NCBI RefSeq assembly: GCF_014844075.1
Contig: NZ_CP062165.1
Location: forward strand, 3,906,001 to 3,970,000
Length of the DNA stretch: 64,000 nt
From: Paenibacillus sp. JNUCC-31
GTDB taxonomy: Bacteria > Bacillota > Bacilli > Paenibacillales > Paenibacillaceae
Direction of reading: 5' to 3'
Shown: one piece after another, positions 52,880-60,852 of the stretch
Layout of the letters: each line of letters opens with the position of its first letter
Numbering within the stretch: the stretch's first letter is position 1
The notes under the pieces: generated by a model
What the model saw: the letters and a program-made list of their open reading frames with translations, nothing else
The model's database searches: none
Told to the model about the DNA's origin: nothing
Program-made: the position numbers and the translations under genes

Positions 52880-53980
52880 TTGAAAAAGAACCTGCTGGTT
52901 TTTGTTGGAGTGACGATTGTTTTCGCTCTGGCTACTTCGTTTTTGCTGGGGGATACAGAAGGTATACCAATACTAGGAGGGTGGGGGGGGGAGGCACTGC
53001 TTACCCTCTTGCTCAATATTGTAATTGCACTGGTAATAGCTATTATGTTACATGAATTCGGGCATATCCTCGGTGCACTGTTTATGGGAAACCGAGTAAC
53101 CCATCTGATATGTGGACCATTTCTGTTTTCATTTTCACCGTTTCACCTCGAATGGAAATGGAAACAAGCCTACTTTTTTGGAGCAATGAAAGCGGAAATC
53201 GCGGCTTATGAGGACGAGCGCACATTTGCTTCATCCATTCGAGCTCAACGCGTAATTTATTCGGCTGGTCCGACGTTTAGTTTGCTTCTTGGTCTGCTCG
53301 CTCTGAACCTCTCATCAGATTTCCTCAGCTTGTGGGGGCTGATTGGTCTTTTGTCAGTCGCCATCGGTATCGGTACGTTATTTACAGATGGAACAAATGC
53401 TCTTTTGCTCGGTAGACGCAACTATTCACTTTTCTTTGCTTGGAATGCGTTGATTACTGCCAGCTCTATGGACGTCAGGAAGCTGGATTTTCTGCTTAAG
53501 GATTCACGGCGGTATTTGTATGAAGTCGCAGAGAGAAATGATACTAAATGGAGCAAAGATCTGCATAATCTGAACGTTTTATATTTTTATACAGCGATGC
53601 AGGGTGAAAGAAATCATGAAGATATTTTAGTCACCAGGCTGACAAGGGATTTAGTCGAATTTTGGCAAGAAATGACAAGCCTCATACACCAGAATACAGT
53701 AGCAATGATCCTGTCTGAAGAGGTCATTCGGCTGAAAGAAGTGAGTGACCATAGGGAGGCGGACATTCTCTTACATCTTCTGCTCGACAAGCAGGTACTG
53801 GGTCCATTGTCTTTACTTAAAGTGGAGGCCTTTACCCATTGTTCGGATGAAAGCGCGGATGTATACTTGAGTTATATTCGAAGTATGTATTCCCCGTTGC
53901 ATCCTTACGGCGCACTACTCAGTTTTGAAGAACAGCGCCTAAAGACTTTAGAACAAGGTAGACTTCTGAATAAATCTTAA
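52880..53980 (+). CDS. Site-2-protease-like membrane metalloprotease, CylI-like immunity protein
   Basis: A 366-residue protein. Hydrophobic segments lie at about 5-22, 38-57 and 125-180. The zinc motif HEFGH (His58, Glu59, His62) lies at the end of the second segment, and TDG with Asp170 offers the third ligand as in S2P/M50 enzymes. The C-terminal half is soluble and helical. In Enterococcus, CylI, the cytolysin self-immunity protein, is likewise an S2P-like membrane metalloprotease, and no LanFEG pump is present in this cluster. Immunity is therefore the best inference. TTG start at 52880 behind TAGGAGGAAG. Confidence 0.85.
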   Translation: MKKNLLVFVGVTIVFALATSFLLGDTEGIPILGGWGGEALLTLLLNIVIALVIAIMLHEFGHILGALFMGNRVTHLICGPFLFSFSPFHLEWKWKQAYFFGAMKAEIAAYEDERTFASSIRAQRVIYSAGPTFSLLLGLLALNLSSDFLSLWGLIGLLSVAIGIGTLFTDGTNALLLGRRNYSLFFAWNALITASSMDVRKLDFLLKDSRRYLYEVAERNDTKWSKDLHNLNVLYFYTAMQGERNHEDILVTRLTRDLVEFWQEMTSLIHQNTVAMILSEEVIRLKEVSDHREADILLHLLLDKQVLGPLSLLKVEAFTHCSDESADVYLSYIRSMYSPLHPYGALLSFEEQRLKTLEQGRLLNKS

Positions 53981-53986
53981 GCGGAG

Positions 53987-54022
53987 CTCTTCTGGCTACT
54001 ATATAGCCAGAGGAGTTTTTTT
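53987..54022 (+). terminator. Terminator of the exporter-protease-immunity operon
   Basis: CTCTTCTGGCTA (53987-53998) pairs with TAGCCAGAGGAG (54004-54015), followed by seven T. It separates the lanthipeptide operon from comQ. Confidence 0.85.
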
Positions 54023-54121
54023 GTCGTTAATTCTTAGGAAGTTGATCTAAAAAAGATAAATATGATATCTTATTGGAAAATATACTCAAAATGGGAAAAA
54101 AGAGAATAAGGAGGATGTGTG

Positions 54122-55039
54122 ATGGTGGAAGACATGAAGATCGAACAGATACTGTGCCAGGCCATAGAGAAAGAATTTACAGATGAGGTACTTTGCAAGC
54201 AAGCAGTGGAATGTGTTTTGTACAAGTTGCAAGGTGGAACTAAAATCGGAAATCTGACAAGTTTGCACTATCAAATCTATGGTGGTGAAGGCAAAGAGAT
54301 TTATAGGGCGGTCGCTGCTGTCGAATTGCTTTTGCTCGCGTTAGACATAATCGATGATCTTCAAGATCGTGATAACACAGTGGCCGTTTGGAGCTCCATT
54401 CCACAAGAGTGTGTACTAAATATTGCGCTTGGTTTCGTATTCTTGTCCCAGCATCTCTTGCTGGATAGCGACTTTGAGACCACGAGAAAATATAAGGCTG
54501 CCGCTCTGCTGAACACCCAAGCTATAAAAGCGGTAAACGGTCAGATGATGGATTTGACAAGCCGGATTCGCAGCGAAAGTGAGTATATACAAACAGTTGT
54601 CGACAAATCAGCATCCTTGATTGTGATGGCTTGTCAAATAGGTACGGTTCTCGCATGTGGAGAGAGCCGTGTGGAAGTAGAAGAATACGCCGAGCAGTTG
54701 GGTTTAGCCGCTCAGATCAAAAATGATATTTTGGATGTGATGAATCGGGAAGGGAAGAACGACTTTTGGAATCGAAAAAAAACCCTTCCTGTGCTTGCTT
54801 TAATCGCGCATCTGAATGGGCAATCCCACTGGGTGATTGATTATTTTGAAGGTCGATTAACGTACAAACAAGTTTGCAACAGAATAAACGAGCTACTAGA
54901 GTTATTGGAGAATTCTGGTGCATTGACATATGCTTCTGTTCATATGCGCATCGCTTATTATCGTTATCTTCGGTTGGTTGAGCAGTTGCCCATTCAAGAT
55001 GGGTTCAAGAAACGTTTATCTGTTGTGATAGAATCCTGA
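54122..55039 (+). CDS. comQ: ComQ-like polyprenyl synthase/pheromone isoprenyl transferase
   Basis: A 305-residue member of the all-helical isoprenyl-diphosphate synthase fold. The first Asp-rich motif is DDLQD at 78-82 (in LDIIDDLQDRD) and the second is NDILD at 201-205. It is immediately upstream of a ComX-like peptide gene and a ComP/ComA pair, in the order of the Bacillus comQXPA locus. It should therefore attach a geranyl- or farnesyl-type group to the Trp of ComX and help to process it. ATG 54122 lies seven bases behind AAGGAGG. TTGATC-18-TATCTT (54042-54071) is a possible promoter. Confidence 0.88.
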   Translation: MVEDMKIEQILCQAIEKEFTDEVLCKQAVECVLYKLQGGTKIGNLTSLHYQIYGGEGKEIYRAVAAVELLLLALDIIDDLQDRDNTVAVWSSIPQECVLNIALGFVFLSQHLLLDSDFETTRKYKAAALLNTQAIKAVNGQMMDLTSRIRSESEYIQTVVDKSASLIVMACQIGTVLACGESRVEVEEYAEQLGLAAQIKNDILDVMNREGKNDFWNRKKTLPVLALIAHLNGQSHWVIDYFEGRLTYKQVCNRINELLELLENSGALTYASVHMRIAYYRYLRLVEQLPIQDGFKKRLSVVIES

Positions 55040-55079
55040 TGCCTGTGTAAAGAGGATTACAGGTAAAGTTGCTAGATCA

Positions 55080-55105
55080 CGCAACAGAGCGCAAATTCTT
55101 TTGCG
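55080..55105. promoter_or_regulatory. Cluster of three CGCAA/TTGCG half-sites ahead of comX
   Basis: CGCAA at 55080 and 55090 and TTGCGG at 55101 are spaced 10-11 bases, so all lie on one face of the helix. They stand about 70 bases ahead of a possible promoter (TTTCAT-17-TATAGT, 55128-55156). Half-sites of this type are the targets of ComA in Bacillus. This would give positive feedback on pheromone production, or control of comX by the regulator, if the specificity is kept. Confidence 0.45.
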
Positions 55106-55164
55106 GGAATTACAATGTGGGTTGTCGTTTCATGTTCTTTGTTGTACTGATATAGTAAAAACAA

Positions 55165-55185
55165 GCCGGACACCCGCAGTTCATA
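55165..55185 (+). promoter_or_regulatory. Motif shared with the LuxR-lanT promoter region, copy 2
   Basis: GCCGGACA followed by CCCGCAGTTCATA, matching 48607-48628. It begins about nine bases behind the possible -10 TATAGT (55151-55156), so it would be at or just after the transcription start of comX. Confidence 0.55.
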
Positions 55186-55288
55186 CATCAGAAGATCATC
55201 TCATACTCGTATGCAGCCGGCGTAGAATATATTAGGAATGGGATTTAATACTCATCAAACTAAACTACGATACGGGAGGCTGACTGGA

Positions 55289-55471
55289 ATGTTGAAGGAA
55301 GCTATTGAGATATTGATGAAGGAAAAAAATGCGTGTAACAGTTTGTTAAGTGGACAATTGTTTTTCGCCGGACTAGGGGAGATCGAACATCGAGCATTAC
55401 TGGATGTGTTCACTTTTCGATCGGAAGGTCGCTCCATCACCAGTCAGCAGATTTCAAACTGGGGCGATTAA
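55289..55471 (+). CDS. comX: ComX-like pheromone precursor
   Basis: A 60-residue peptide starting MLKEAIEILMKEKNAC and ending SITSQQISNWGD. The Trp at position 58 is third from the end, as in ComX of Bacillus subtilis 168, which also ends in WGD and is prenylated on that Trp. Size (55-60 residues), low similarity elsewhere and position between comQ and comP all fit ComX. The mature pheromone should be a short C-terminal piece carrying the modified Trp. ATG 55289 lies nine bases behind CGGGAGG; the frame is open upstream to 55238 but without such a site. Confidence 0.88.
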   Translation: MLKEAIEILMKEKNACNSLLSGQLFFAGLGEIEHRALLDVFTFRSEGRSITSQQISNWGD

Positions 55472-55503
55472 ATCATACATAAAATAGGTTGGAGGATTTT
55501 GAA

Positions 55504-57828
55504 TTGAGGAAAGGGAATTGGATAGCCGCAGTTTTGATATACATCGTCATTGTCGTATATGATATCCTCCTCGTTGTTGGGTCACCTTTAATTCATATTG
55601 AGGTTGAGGCAGATGTAACAGGGTATTATAAAGTGAGCTCTATTGGCGATGAGGGATGGGGGCGGGCTTATATGGAGCCAGGAGACGTCGTGATTGCCAT
55701 CGATGGGGCCTCACCAGCGAGAAATTTCACTGTTCAACATTACGGAAGGATTGAACGAGCTGAGTCGATTACCAAAATAGGGGCAGATGGAAAGGAGCAG
55801 CTTCTGACGATCCAGAAGCTGCCTTTGCACGTATCACTACTTTCCATTAAAGGTCCACTGAGTGCGTCTGTACTTTTTCTTTTTTTCGTCGTCGTAATGG
55901 GGCGCTACCGACGGAAAGATTCATCGGCATTTCTTTTGGCGCTCTTCTTTCTGTTCACAGTTCTAGCCTATCTGGGTGGTTATACTACAGACCGATACGA
56001 ACCTTTTGGACGTCTTTTTTTCTATTTATCCTTTCTAATGGTACCGATTCTATTTATTCACTTTATGAATAGCTATCTAAGAAAGTTTGAAGAACGGTTT
56101 ATATCCAAACCCTGGCTTGTTCTGTTTTATATCTGCATCGTGTTCCACATAGTCATGAGGTCGATCCGTGAACTCATTGACGTGGAATTCTACTCTTATG
56201 GATCGACATTACTTATTTTATTTTTTGCGATACCCAACATTCTAATTGTCGCGAAGTTAATTCACAAGTATCGCAAACATCGCTTGGATCATTTGCATTC
56301 GTTGTTCAAATTGACGTTAATTGCACATATGCTGGCCTTTCTCCCGTTTGTCTGTCTGTACAGCCTGCCATCACTGATCAATTATCCAATTGTATCTAAC
56401 GATGTGGCTGCAGCCTTCTTGTTAACATTGCCGATTATTTATATATATATGCTGACAACGAGAAGGATGTTTGATGTTGATTTTGTACTAAACCGCTTTA
56501 TTTATCATGCTCTTCTTGCCATAATACCTTCTGCGTTGATGGCCACGCTTGGGATGTGGATAGCCAATAGCGGAGGGCCGAACGGGATTGATGGCATCCG
56601 TATGTTTCTCTTGTTTTATTTCCTTCTGGTTATTACGCTGTTTGTCAAGGAAAATATGGATCGTCGAGTGAAGAAAAAATTGGGTAGTCGTCTGGATATA
56701 AGGGACAGTTTTGAACGATTCTCTCACAATGTATCGCGTGTCATGAAACGCTCAGACCTTGAGAAAGCATTGGAGCAGGAAATAAATTCTTCGCTCCCTG
56801 TGTTAGATATGGCTTTCTTCGATTGGGATATGCATCAAACCGAAGTGCGGATTGATCAATTGAGGAAGTCAGAGCGTACTGAACTAGCAAGTGAGTTACG
56901 GAAAAAAATGAATCGAATCGCTCCAGGATATCTGTTGACCATGTCTCGTGGCATTTGTCTTGTTATTGGAAAGCGTCAGGATTCTTTGTATATACTCTGG
57001 ATTGACGACAAAGCAAATCATACGCGATTTAACCCGGACGAACGGAACTGGCTCAGTACGTTAGCCAATTATAGCGCTATTGTTTATGAAAATCTTTACT
57101 TAATTGAAGGGCTAATTGTGGATATGGAGACGGAAATACAAAAGCACAGTCATGCTCCATCCTGGGTGCTTCGGCTAATCTTCAACTTGTCTGAAAATGA
57201 GCGACGACGCTTGGCTTCAGATCTGCATGACTCTGCTCTGCAGGATCAGATCATCTGGCTTCGGCGGTTAGAGACAGCTATTCTTGATGAAGAGATGTCT
57301 GAAGGTTTGCGTAATGAACTGGAACAGATTAAGGAAGGGCTACTTGATGTCATCCATCAGATCCGCGAGACCTGTAATGAATTGCGCCCTCCACTTTTAA
57401 TGGAAATGGGACTTACTCAAGCTTTGGAACAGTTGTTTATTGAAGCTCAGACACGCATGGATTATGTGGTAGATTTCTCGACAGAATCCGTTGATGGACT
57501 GCTTGATGATGAACAGACGCTAGCCATTTATAGAATCACTCAGGAGCTGCTTCGAAACGCAGCCAAGCACTCGCGGGCTACGAGAGTTGAGATTGGCATT
57601 AGATTGGAGGAGGGGGTGCTACATTATACATATCGTGACAATGGCATAGGGATGCTAGAGTCGGTGACAGAGGACTCATTTAGTCATATGGGGATATCGG
57701 GAATAAAAGAGCGCGTCCGTAGCTTTGAGGGAAGCCTGGATTGGTACTCACAGCCTGGAAAAGGATTATTCGCCGTAATCCGGTTGCCGATCCATAGTCA
57801 TGCTGTAACCAGAGCAAAGGAAGGATAA
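55504..57828 (+). CDS. comP: ComP-like pheromone sensor histidine kinase
   Basis: A 774-residue membrane kinase. After a first membrane segment (about 6-24) an extracytoplasmic PDZ-like part (YYKVSSIGDEGWGRAYMEPG, near residues 38-100) resembles that of Bacillus ComP. Seven or so further membrane segments run to about residue 390. The cytosolic part has a GAF-like region and a HisKA_3 kinase with LHDSALQDQIIWLRRLETAI (phospho-His575), QELLRNAAKHS, DNGIGM and GISGIKERV. It should detect the ComX pheromone. Start TTG at 55504 with GGAGG eight bases ahead. Confidence 0.9.
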   Translation: MRKGNWIAAVLIYIVIVVYDILLVVGSPLIHIEVEADVTGYYKVSSIGDEGWGRAYMEPGDVVIAIDGASPARNFTVQHYGRIERAESITKIGADGKEQLLTIQKLPLHVSLLSIKGPLSASVLFLFFVVVMGRYRRKDSSAFLLALFFLFTVLAYLGGYTTDRYEPFGRLFFYLSFLMVPILFIHFMNSYLRKFEERFISKPWLVLFYICIVFHIVMRSIRELIDVEFYSYGSTLLILFFAIPNILIVAKLIHKYRKHRLDHLHSLFKLTLIAHMLAFLPFVCLYSLPSLINYPIVSNDVAAAFLLTLPIIYIYMLTTRRMFDVDFVLNRFIYHALLAIIPSALMATLGMWIANSGGPNGIDGIRMFLLFYFLLVITLFVKENMDRRVKKKLGSRLDIRDSFERFSHNVSRVMKRSDLEKALEQEINSSLPVLDMAFFDWDMHQTEVRIDQLRKSERTELASELRKKMNRIAPGYLLTMSRGICLVIGKRQDSLYILWIDDKANHTRFNPDERNWLSTLANYSAIVYENLYLIEGLIVDMETEIQKHSHAPSWVLRLIFNLSENERRRLASDLHDSALQDQIIWLRRLETAILDEEMSEGLRNELEQIKEGLLDVIHQIRETCNELRPPLLMEMGLTQALEQLFIEAQTRMDYVVDFSTESVDGLLDDEQTLAIYRITQELLRNAAKHSRATRVEIGIRLEEGVLHYTYRDNGIGMLESVTEDSFSHMGISGIKERVRSFEGSLDWYSQPGKGLFAVIRLPIHSHAVTRAKEG

Positions 57829-57858
57829 AGTAAATGTGGAAAGAAAGGAGAGAATCCA

Positions 57859-58515
57859 ATGATTCGTATATTGCTGGTAGATGATCACCCATCAGTAGGA
57901 GAAGGAACGAAGCTTCTGCTGGAGCAAGACCCGGAGATTCAGGTGACGGCGCTTACACTTCCCATGGAGGCGTTGGAACGATTGCAAACCGAGAACTTTG
58001 ACCTATTGCTTTTTGATCTGAATATGCCTGGGATCAGTGGATTGGAGCTGACTAAACGGGTAATCTCGCTCGATCCGGAAAATCGAATATTGATCTACAC
58101 CGGTTATGACATAAGTCCCAACTTCAACATCCTTATTGACTCAGGGGTGACAGGTTTTGTGAGTAAGACAGCAACCCGTGAGCAGCTTCTGACTGCAATT
58201 CGCTGTGCGATGCGTGATGAAGCAGTTATTCCGGTTCATTTGCTGCGTCAATTGCGTCGGAGTGAGATTCATTTGAGTAAACGTAAAGATCAGACCTTGA
58301 ATAAGGTATCCATCACAGAGCGTGAACAAGAGATTTTGCAGGAAGTTGCAAGTGGCCGTAGTAACAAAGAAATCGCTGCAAAGCTACTCATGAGTCAACG
58401 TACGGTTGAGTACAGTCTGACTCGCGTCTTCGAGAAACTCGGCGTACGCTCCCGCTCCGAAGCGATAACAGAAGCGATGCGTATTGGGCTATTGCGTGAC
58501 AATTCCATTTTATGA
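57859..58515 (+). CDS. comA: ComA-like response regulator (NarL/LuxR family)
   Basis: A 218-residue regulator. The receiver has Asp8/Asp9 (LLVDDHPSVGEG), phospho-acceptor Asp53 (LLLFDLNMPGISGLEL) and Lys105 region (GFVSKTATREQLL). The C-terminal LuxR-type helix-turn-helix has ITEREQEILQEVASGRSNKE, IAAKLLMSQRTVEYSLTRVF and EKLGVRSRSEA. It stands 30 bases behind comP with AAAGGAGAG. It is the likely partner of ComP and the candidate regulator of the lanthipeptide genes through TTGCG half-sites. Confidence 0.92.
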   Translation: MIRILLVDDHPSVGEGTKLLLEQDPEIQVTALTLPMEALERLQTENFDLLLFDLNMPGISGLELTKRVISLDPENRILIYTGYDISPNFNILIDSGVTGFVSKTATREQLLTAIRCAMRDEAVIPVHLLRQLRRSEIHLSKRKDQTLNKVSITEREQEILQEVASGRSNKEIAAKLLMSQRTVEYSLTRVFEKLGVRSRSEAITEAMRIGLLRDNSIL

Positions 58516-58651
58516 CGAAAGGAAGATATAGGCTCTGCTGATGTTGGTGAAAGATGGAGCGGACCATATGGATATTCGAATTCGCATGGATTTCAATTAT
58601 GGATAACTTCTGCCTTCTTCCATTTGAAAAAATACGCCTAACCCACAAAAA

Positions 58652-58697
58652 AGACACGTTCCGCACGGTGAAGTGAAGTGCCAGAACGTGCCTTTTT
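58652..58697. terminator. Bidirectional terminator between comA and ccdC
   Basis: ACACGTTC (58654-58661) pairs with GAACGTGC (58684-58691), flanked by an A run on the left and a T run on the right, between convergent genes. 58516-58651 holds no gene that I can support. Confidence 0.8.
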
Positions 58698-58714
58698 CTG
58701 TTATTAGGATGTTG

Positions 58715-59200
58715 CTAGGATTCGGCAGCAACAACTTCCTTATAGTGCTTGTACATATATACGCGCCAGCGTACGATCATGCCGAAGGCCAGCAGGAAGA
58801 ACAATCCGCCCGTTTGCGGGATGCTCACATAGCGCTGGATGACTTCATGCAGAATCAGACGAACTGCCAGCAATCCAAGCAGAATGAAAGCAAAACTTCG
58901 TGAACGAGTGGCGAAAATTTCATCGTTAATGCGTTCGAATCGGGTACTGTGGATGAGGGGATACGAGAAAATAAACCAGCCCACCAACAGTGCGATGAAT
59001 GCCCACAGAAGCGGAACATGTGTCTCAGGCACAACAAACATTAGAAATCCCGTACTCATGCCCAGCGGAGGGATAAGAATTTTGCGAATGGTAACCGGGC
59101 GGTGACTGGCTTTCATTCGAATGAAAATGGCAAGCAGGGCCATGATGAGCATACCCAGTGTTGCGCCGATCTGAAGGTAAGACGGACTGATTTGAGCCAC
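58715..59200 (-). CDS. CcdC family membrane protein
   Basis: A 161-residue protein with four or five membrane segments (about 8-26, 40-58, 62-82, 100-118, 130-148), including GMLIMALLAIFIRMKA, PPLGMSTGFLMFVVPETH and FERINDEIFATRSRSFAFIL, which match CcdC/DUF1453 proteins. CcdC is found with cytochrome c maturation genes in Bacillus but is not essential there; its task is unclear. GTG start behind GAGGGAG. No other cytochrome maturation gene is nearby. The stretch 59201-59679 contains no gene that I can support. Confidence 0.85.
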   Translation of the reverse strand: MAQISPSYLQIGATLGMLIMALLAIFIRMKASHRPVTIRKILIPPLGMSTGFLMFVVPETHVPLLWAFIALLVGWFIFSYPLIHSTRFERINDEIFATRSRSFAFILLGLLAVRLILHEVIQRYVSIPQTGGLFFLLAFGMIVRWRVYMYKHYKEVVAAES

Positions 59201-59679
59201 GTAGAACTCCCTCTTTCTGGAATAATATGTTATCCGGATATCCGGAACATGACGCCAATTACCGGAATTTTCTGTTCCTATTATATCACAAACGCAGAAA
59301 GCCGATAGAACGCTTAGTGTCTCATGGACCCGGAATGAACATACGGGATTTATTTGAAAAATTTGTATTTATTGTACCCCGTGTGAGGCGGTTTATTCGA
59401 GTAAGGGGAAATCAGGAAATGAACGAACATGTAGGGTCATAAAAATCGACGGTGACAAGACAGATAACCAAGTGGGTCATACAGAGCTTGTCAGGCGACT
59501 GCATAAACGCATGAAACAGATGAAAGGGCGTGGACGTATTATATACATCCCCGACTCCATCTGCAGTGTCAGAGAGCGGCGACGTGTGGAGTCAGCTTCG
59601 GAAACAAAAGAGGTAACTTGGGCTTTAACCTACCCATTCGATTCATACCTTGGAACAGAGCAAGGAGGAAGACGCTTCG

Positions 59680-60810
59680 ATGAATAGAACGCACAGACCA
59701 GTCAAGGTATGGACGATGGCTTGTCTGACGGTGGTTTCGGTAGTTCTGGTTGTGCCCTGGATCTTGTGGCAATCTCAGGCTTCGACACCGCTAAACATCA
59801 TGATTATTGACAAAAGCAAGCCTGATCTTTCCTATGTGGCACATAAGGGATTAGTATGGCTTCTGAATCAGCAGAAGATTGTACAACAGACCGGGGAACG
59901 TTACAGGTACGAGGAAGATTACTACGGATATGACACCCAGAACGACATTCTTCGTATGAAGCGGCCCTTACCTGATGAGGTGACGGATACGGACCTGATC
60001 TATCTGACGTCAAACCAGAGTATGTCATCTGATGATCCCAACGAACATATACAGGGCCAAACATTGGAAGGTCTCACGATATACGATGCCCAAAAAATTT
60101 GTGAAGCTGCCAATAAAGGGGTATCCATTGTAGCCGAGTCCAGTGCCTTGTGGAACATCACCTCTGATCTGACAAGAGAGCAGTTGTACCCCATTCTGGG
60201 CATGAGAAGCAGCGGATGGCAGGGCAGATCGGTATCGGATCTACAGAATACGGATGAAGTACCGCAGAGAGTGCGAATGAACTATGAACGGAGCGAGAAG
60301 AAGAATTGGTCTTTCCATGGAGCGGGCATTGTACTTGCGCATGAGGATGGACAGGTTCTTGTACTCCAGAAAGGTCGGGATGTGAAGACGGAGGATATCC
60401 AGGTTTCCTTCACAAAGGAAGGTGCAGAATGGAGTGGAGTTACGAAGGATACCCATTATAGCAACTGGTTTGACGTCATTGTACCGGAGCAAAATGATTT
60501 CGTACTGGCCTGGTATGGAACCGACCTGACCAAGGAAGGCCAACAGAAACTGAAAGATGCAGGCATACCACCAGACTTCCCCGCACTTATTCGACATGAT
60601 GACCATAATCGGTCTTATTATATGGCAGGAACATTCGGTGAGATGAAGCATTATTCGTTTTGGCGGCGCATTAAGGGATGGGAAGTACTGAGAAACAAGC
60701 TTACGCCGGATGAAAAGGGGATTCCGGACTTGTTTTACTGGAAAGTCTACGTACCCGTTATGAAGAAGATTTTGCAGGAAGTGCAGACAGGGCGACAACC
60801 CTGGCAATAG
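59680..60810 (+). CDS. Membrane-anchored extracytoplasmic protein of unknown function
   Basis: A 376-residue protein with one N-terminal membrane segment (about 12-32, ACLTVVSVVLVVPWILW) and a large outer domain. Strands such as PLNIMIIDKSKPDLSYVAHK near the start and DLIYLTSNQSMSSDDPNEHI near residue 110 suggest a Rossmann-like or GATase-like alpha/beta fold. A stretch of beta structure follows in the middle (GAGIVLAHEDGQVLVLQKG). I do not recognise the family and no catalytic motif is clear. The start is the ATG at 59680 behind AAGGAGG (11-base spacing). It stands alone. Confidence 0.7.
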   Translation: MNRTHRPVKVWTMACLTVVSVVLVVPWILWQSQASTPLNIMIIDKSKPDLSYVAHKGLVWLLNQQKIVQQTGERYRYEEDYYGYDTQNDILRMKRPLPDEVTDTDLIYLTSNQSMSSDDPNEHIQGQTLEGLTIYDAQKICEAANKGVSIVAESSALWNITSDLTREQLYPILGMRSSGWQGRSVSDLQNTDEVPQRVRMNYERSEKKNWSFHGAGIVLAHEDGQVLVLQKGRDVKTEDIQVSFTKEGAEWSGVTKDTHYSNWFDVIVPEQNDFVLAWYGTDLTKEGQQKLKDAGIPPDFPALIRHDDHNRSYYMAGTFGEMKHYSFWRRIKGWEVLRNKLTPDEKGIPDLFYWKVYVPVMKKILQEVQTGRQPWQ

Positions 60811-60852
60811 AAAAACCGTTTCAGGAAAAGGAAAGCCGGGATACATATAGAA

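Noticed and set aside
59201..59679. Two short + strand frames (59227-59442 and 59472-59687)
   Set aside because: No ribosome sites, no domain, and the second runs into the ribosome site of the next gene.
60241..60846. Open frame of 201 codons on the - strand
   Set aside because: Opposite the 376-residue anchored protein, which has a start, ribosome site and membrane segment; this one has none.
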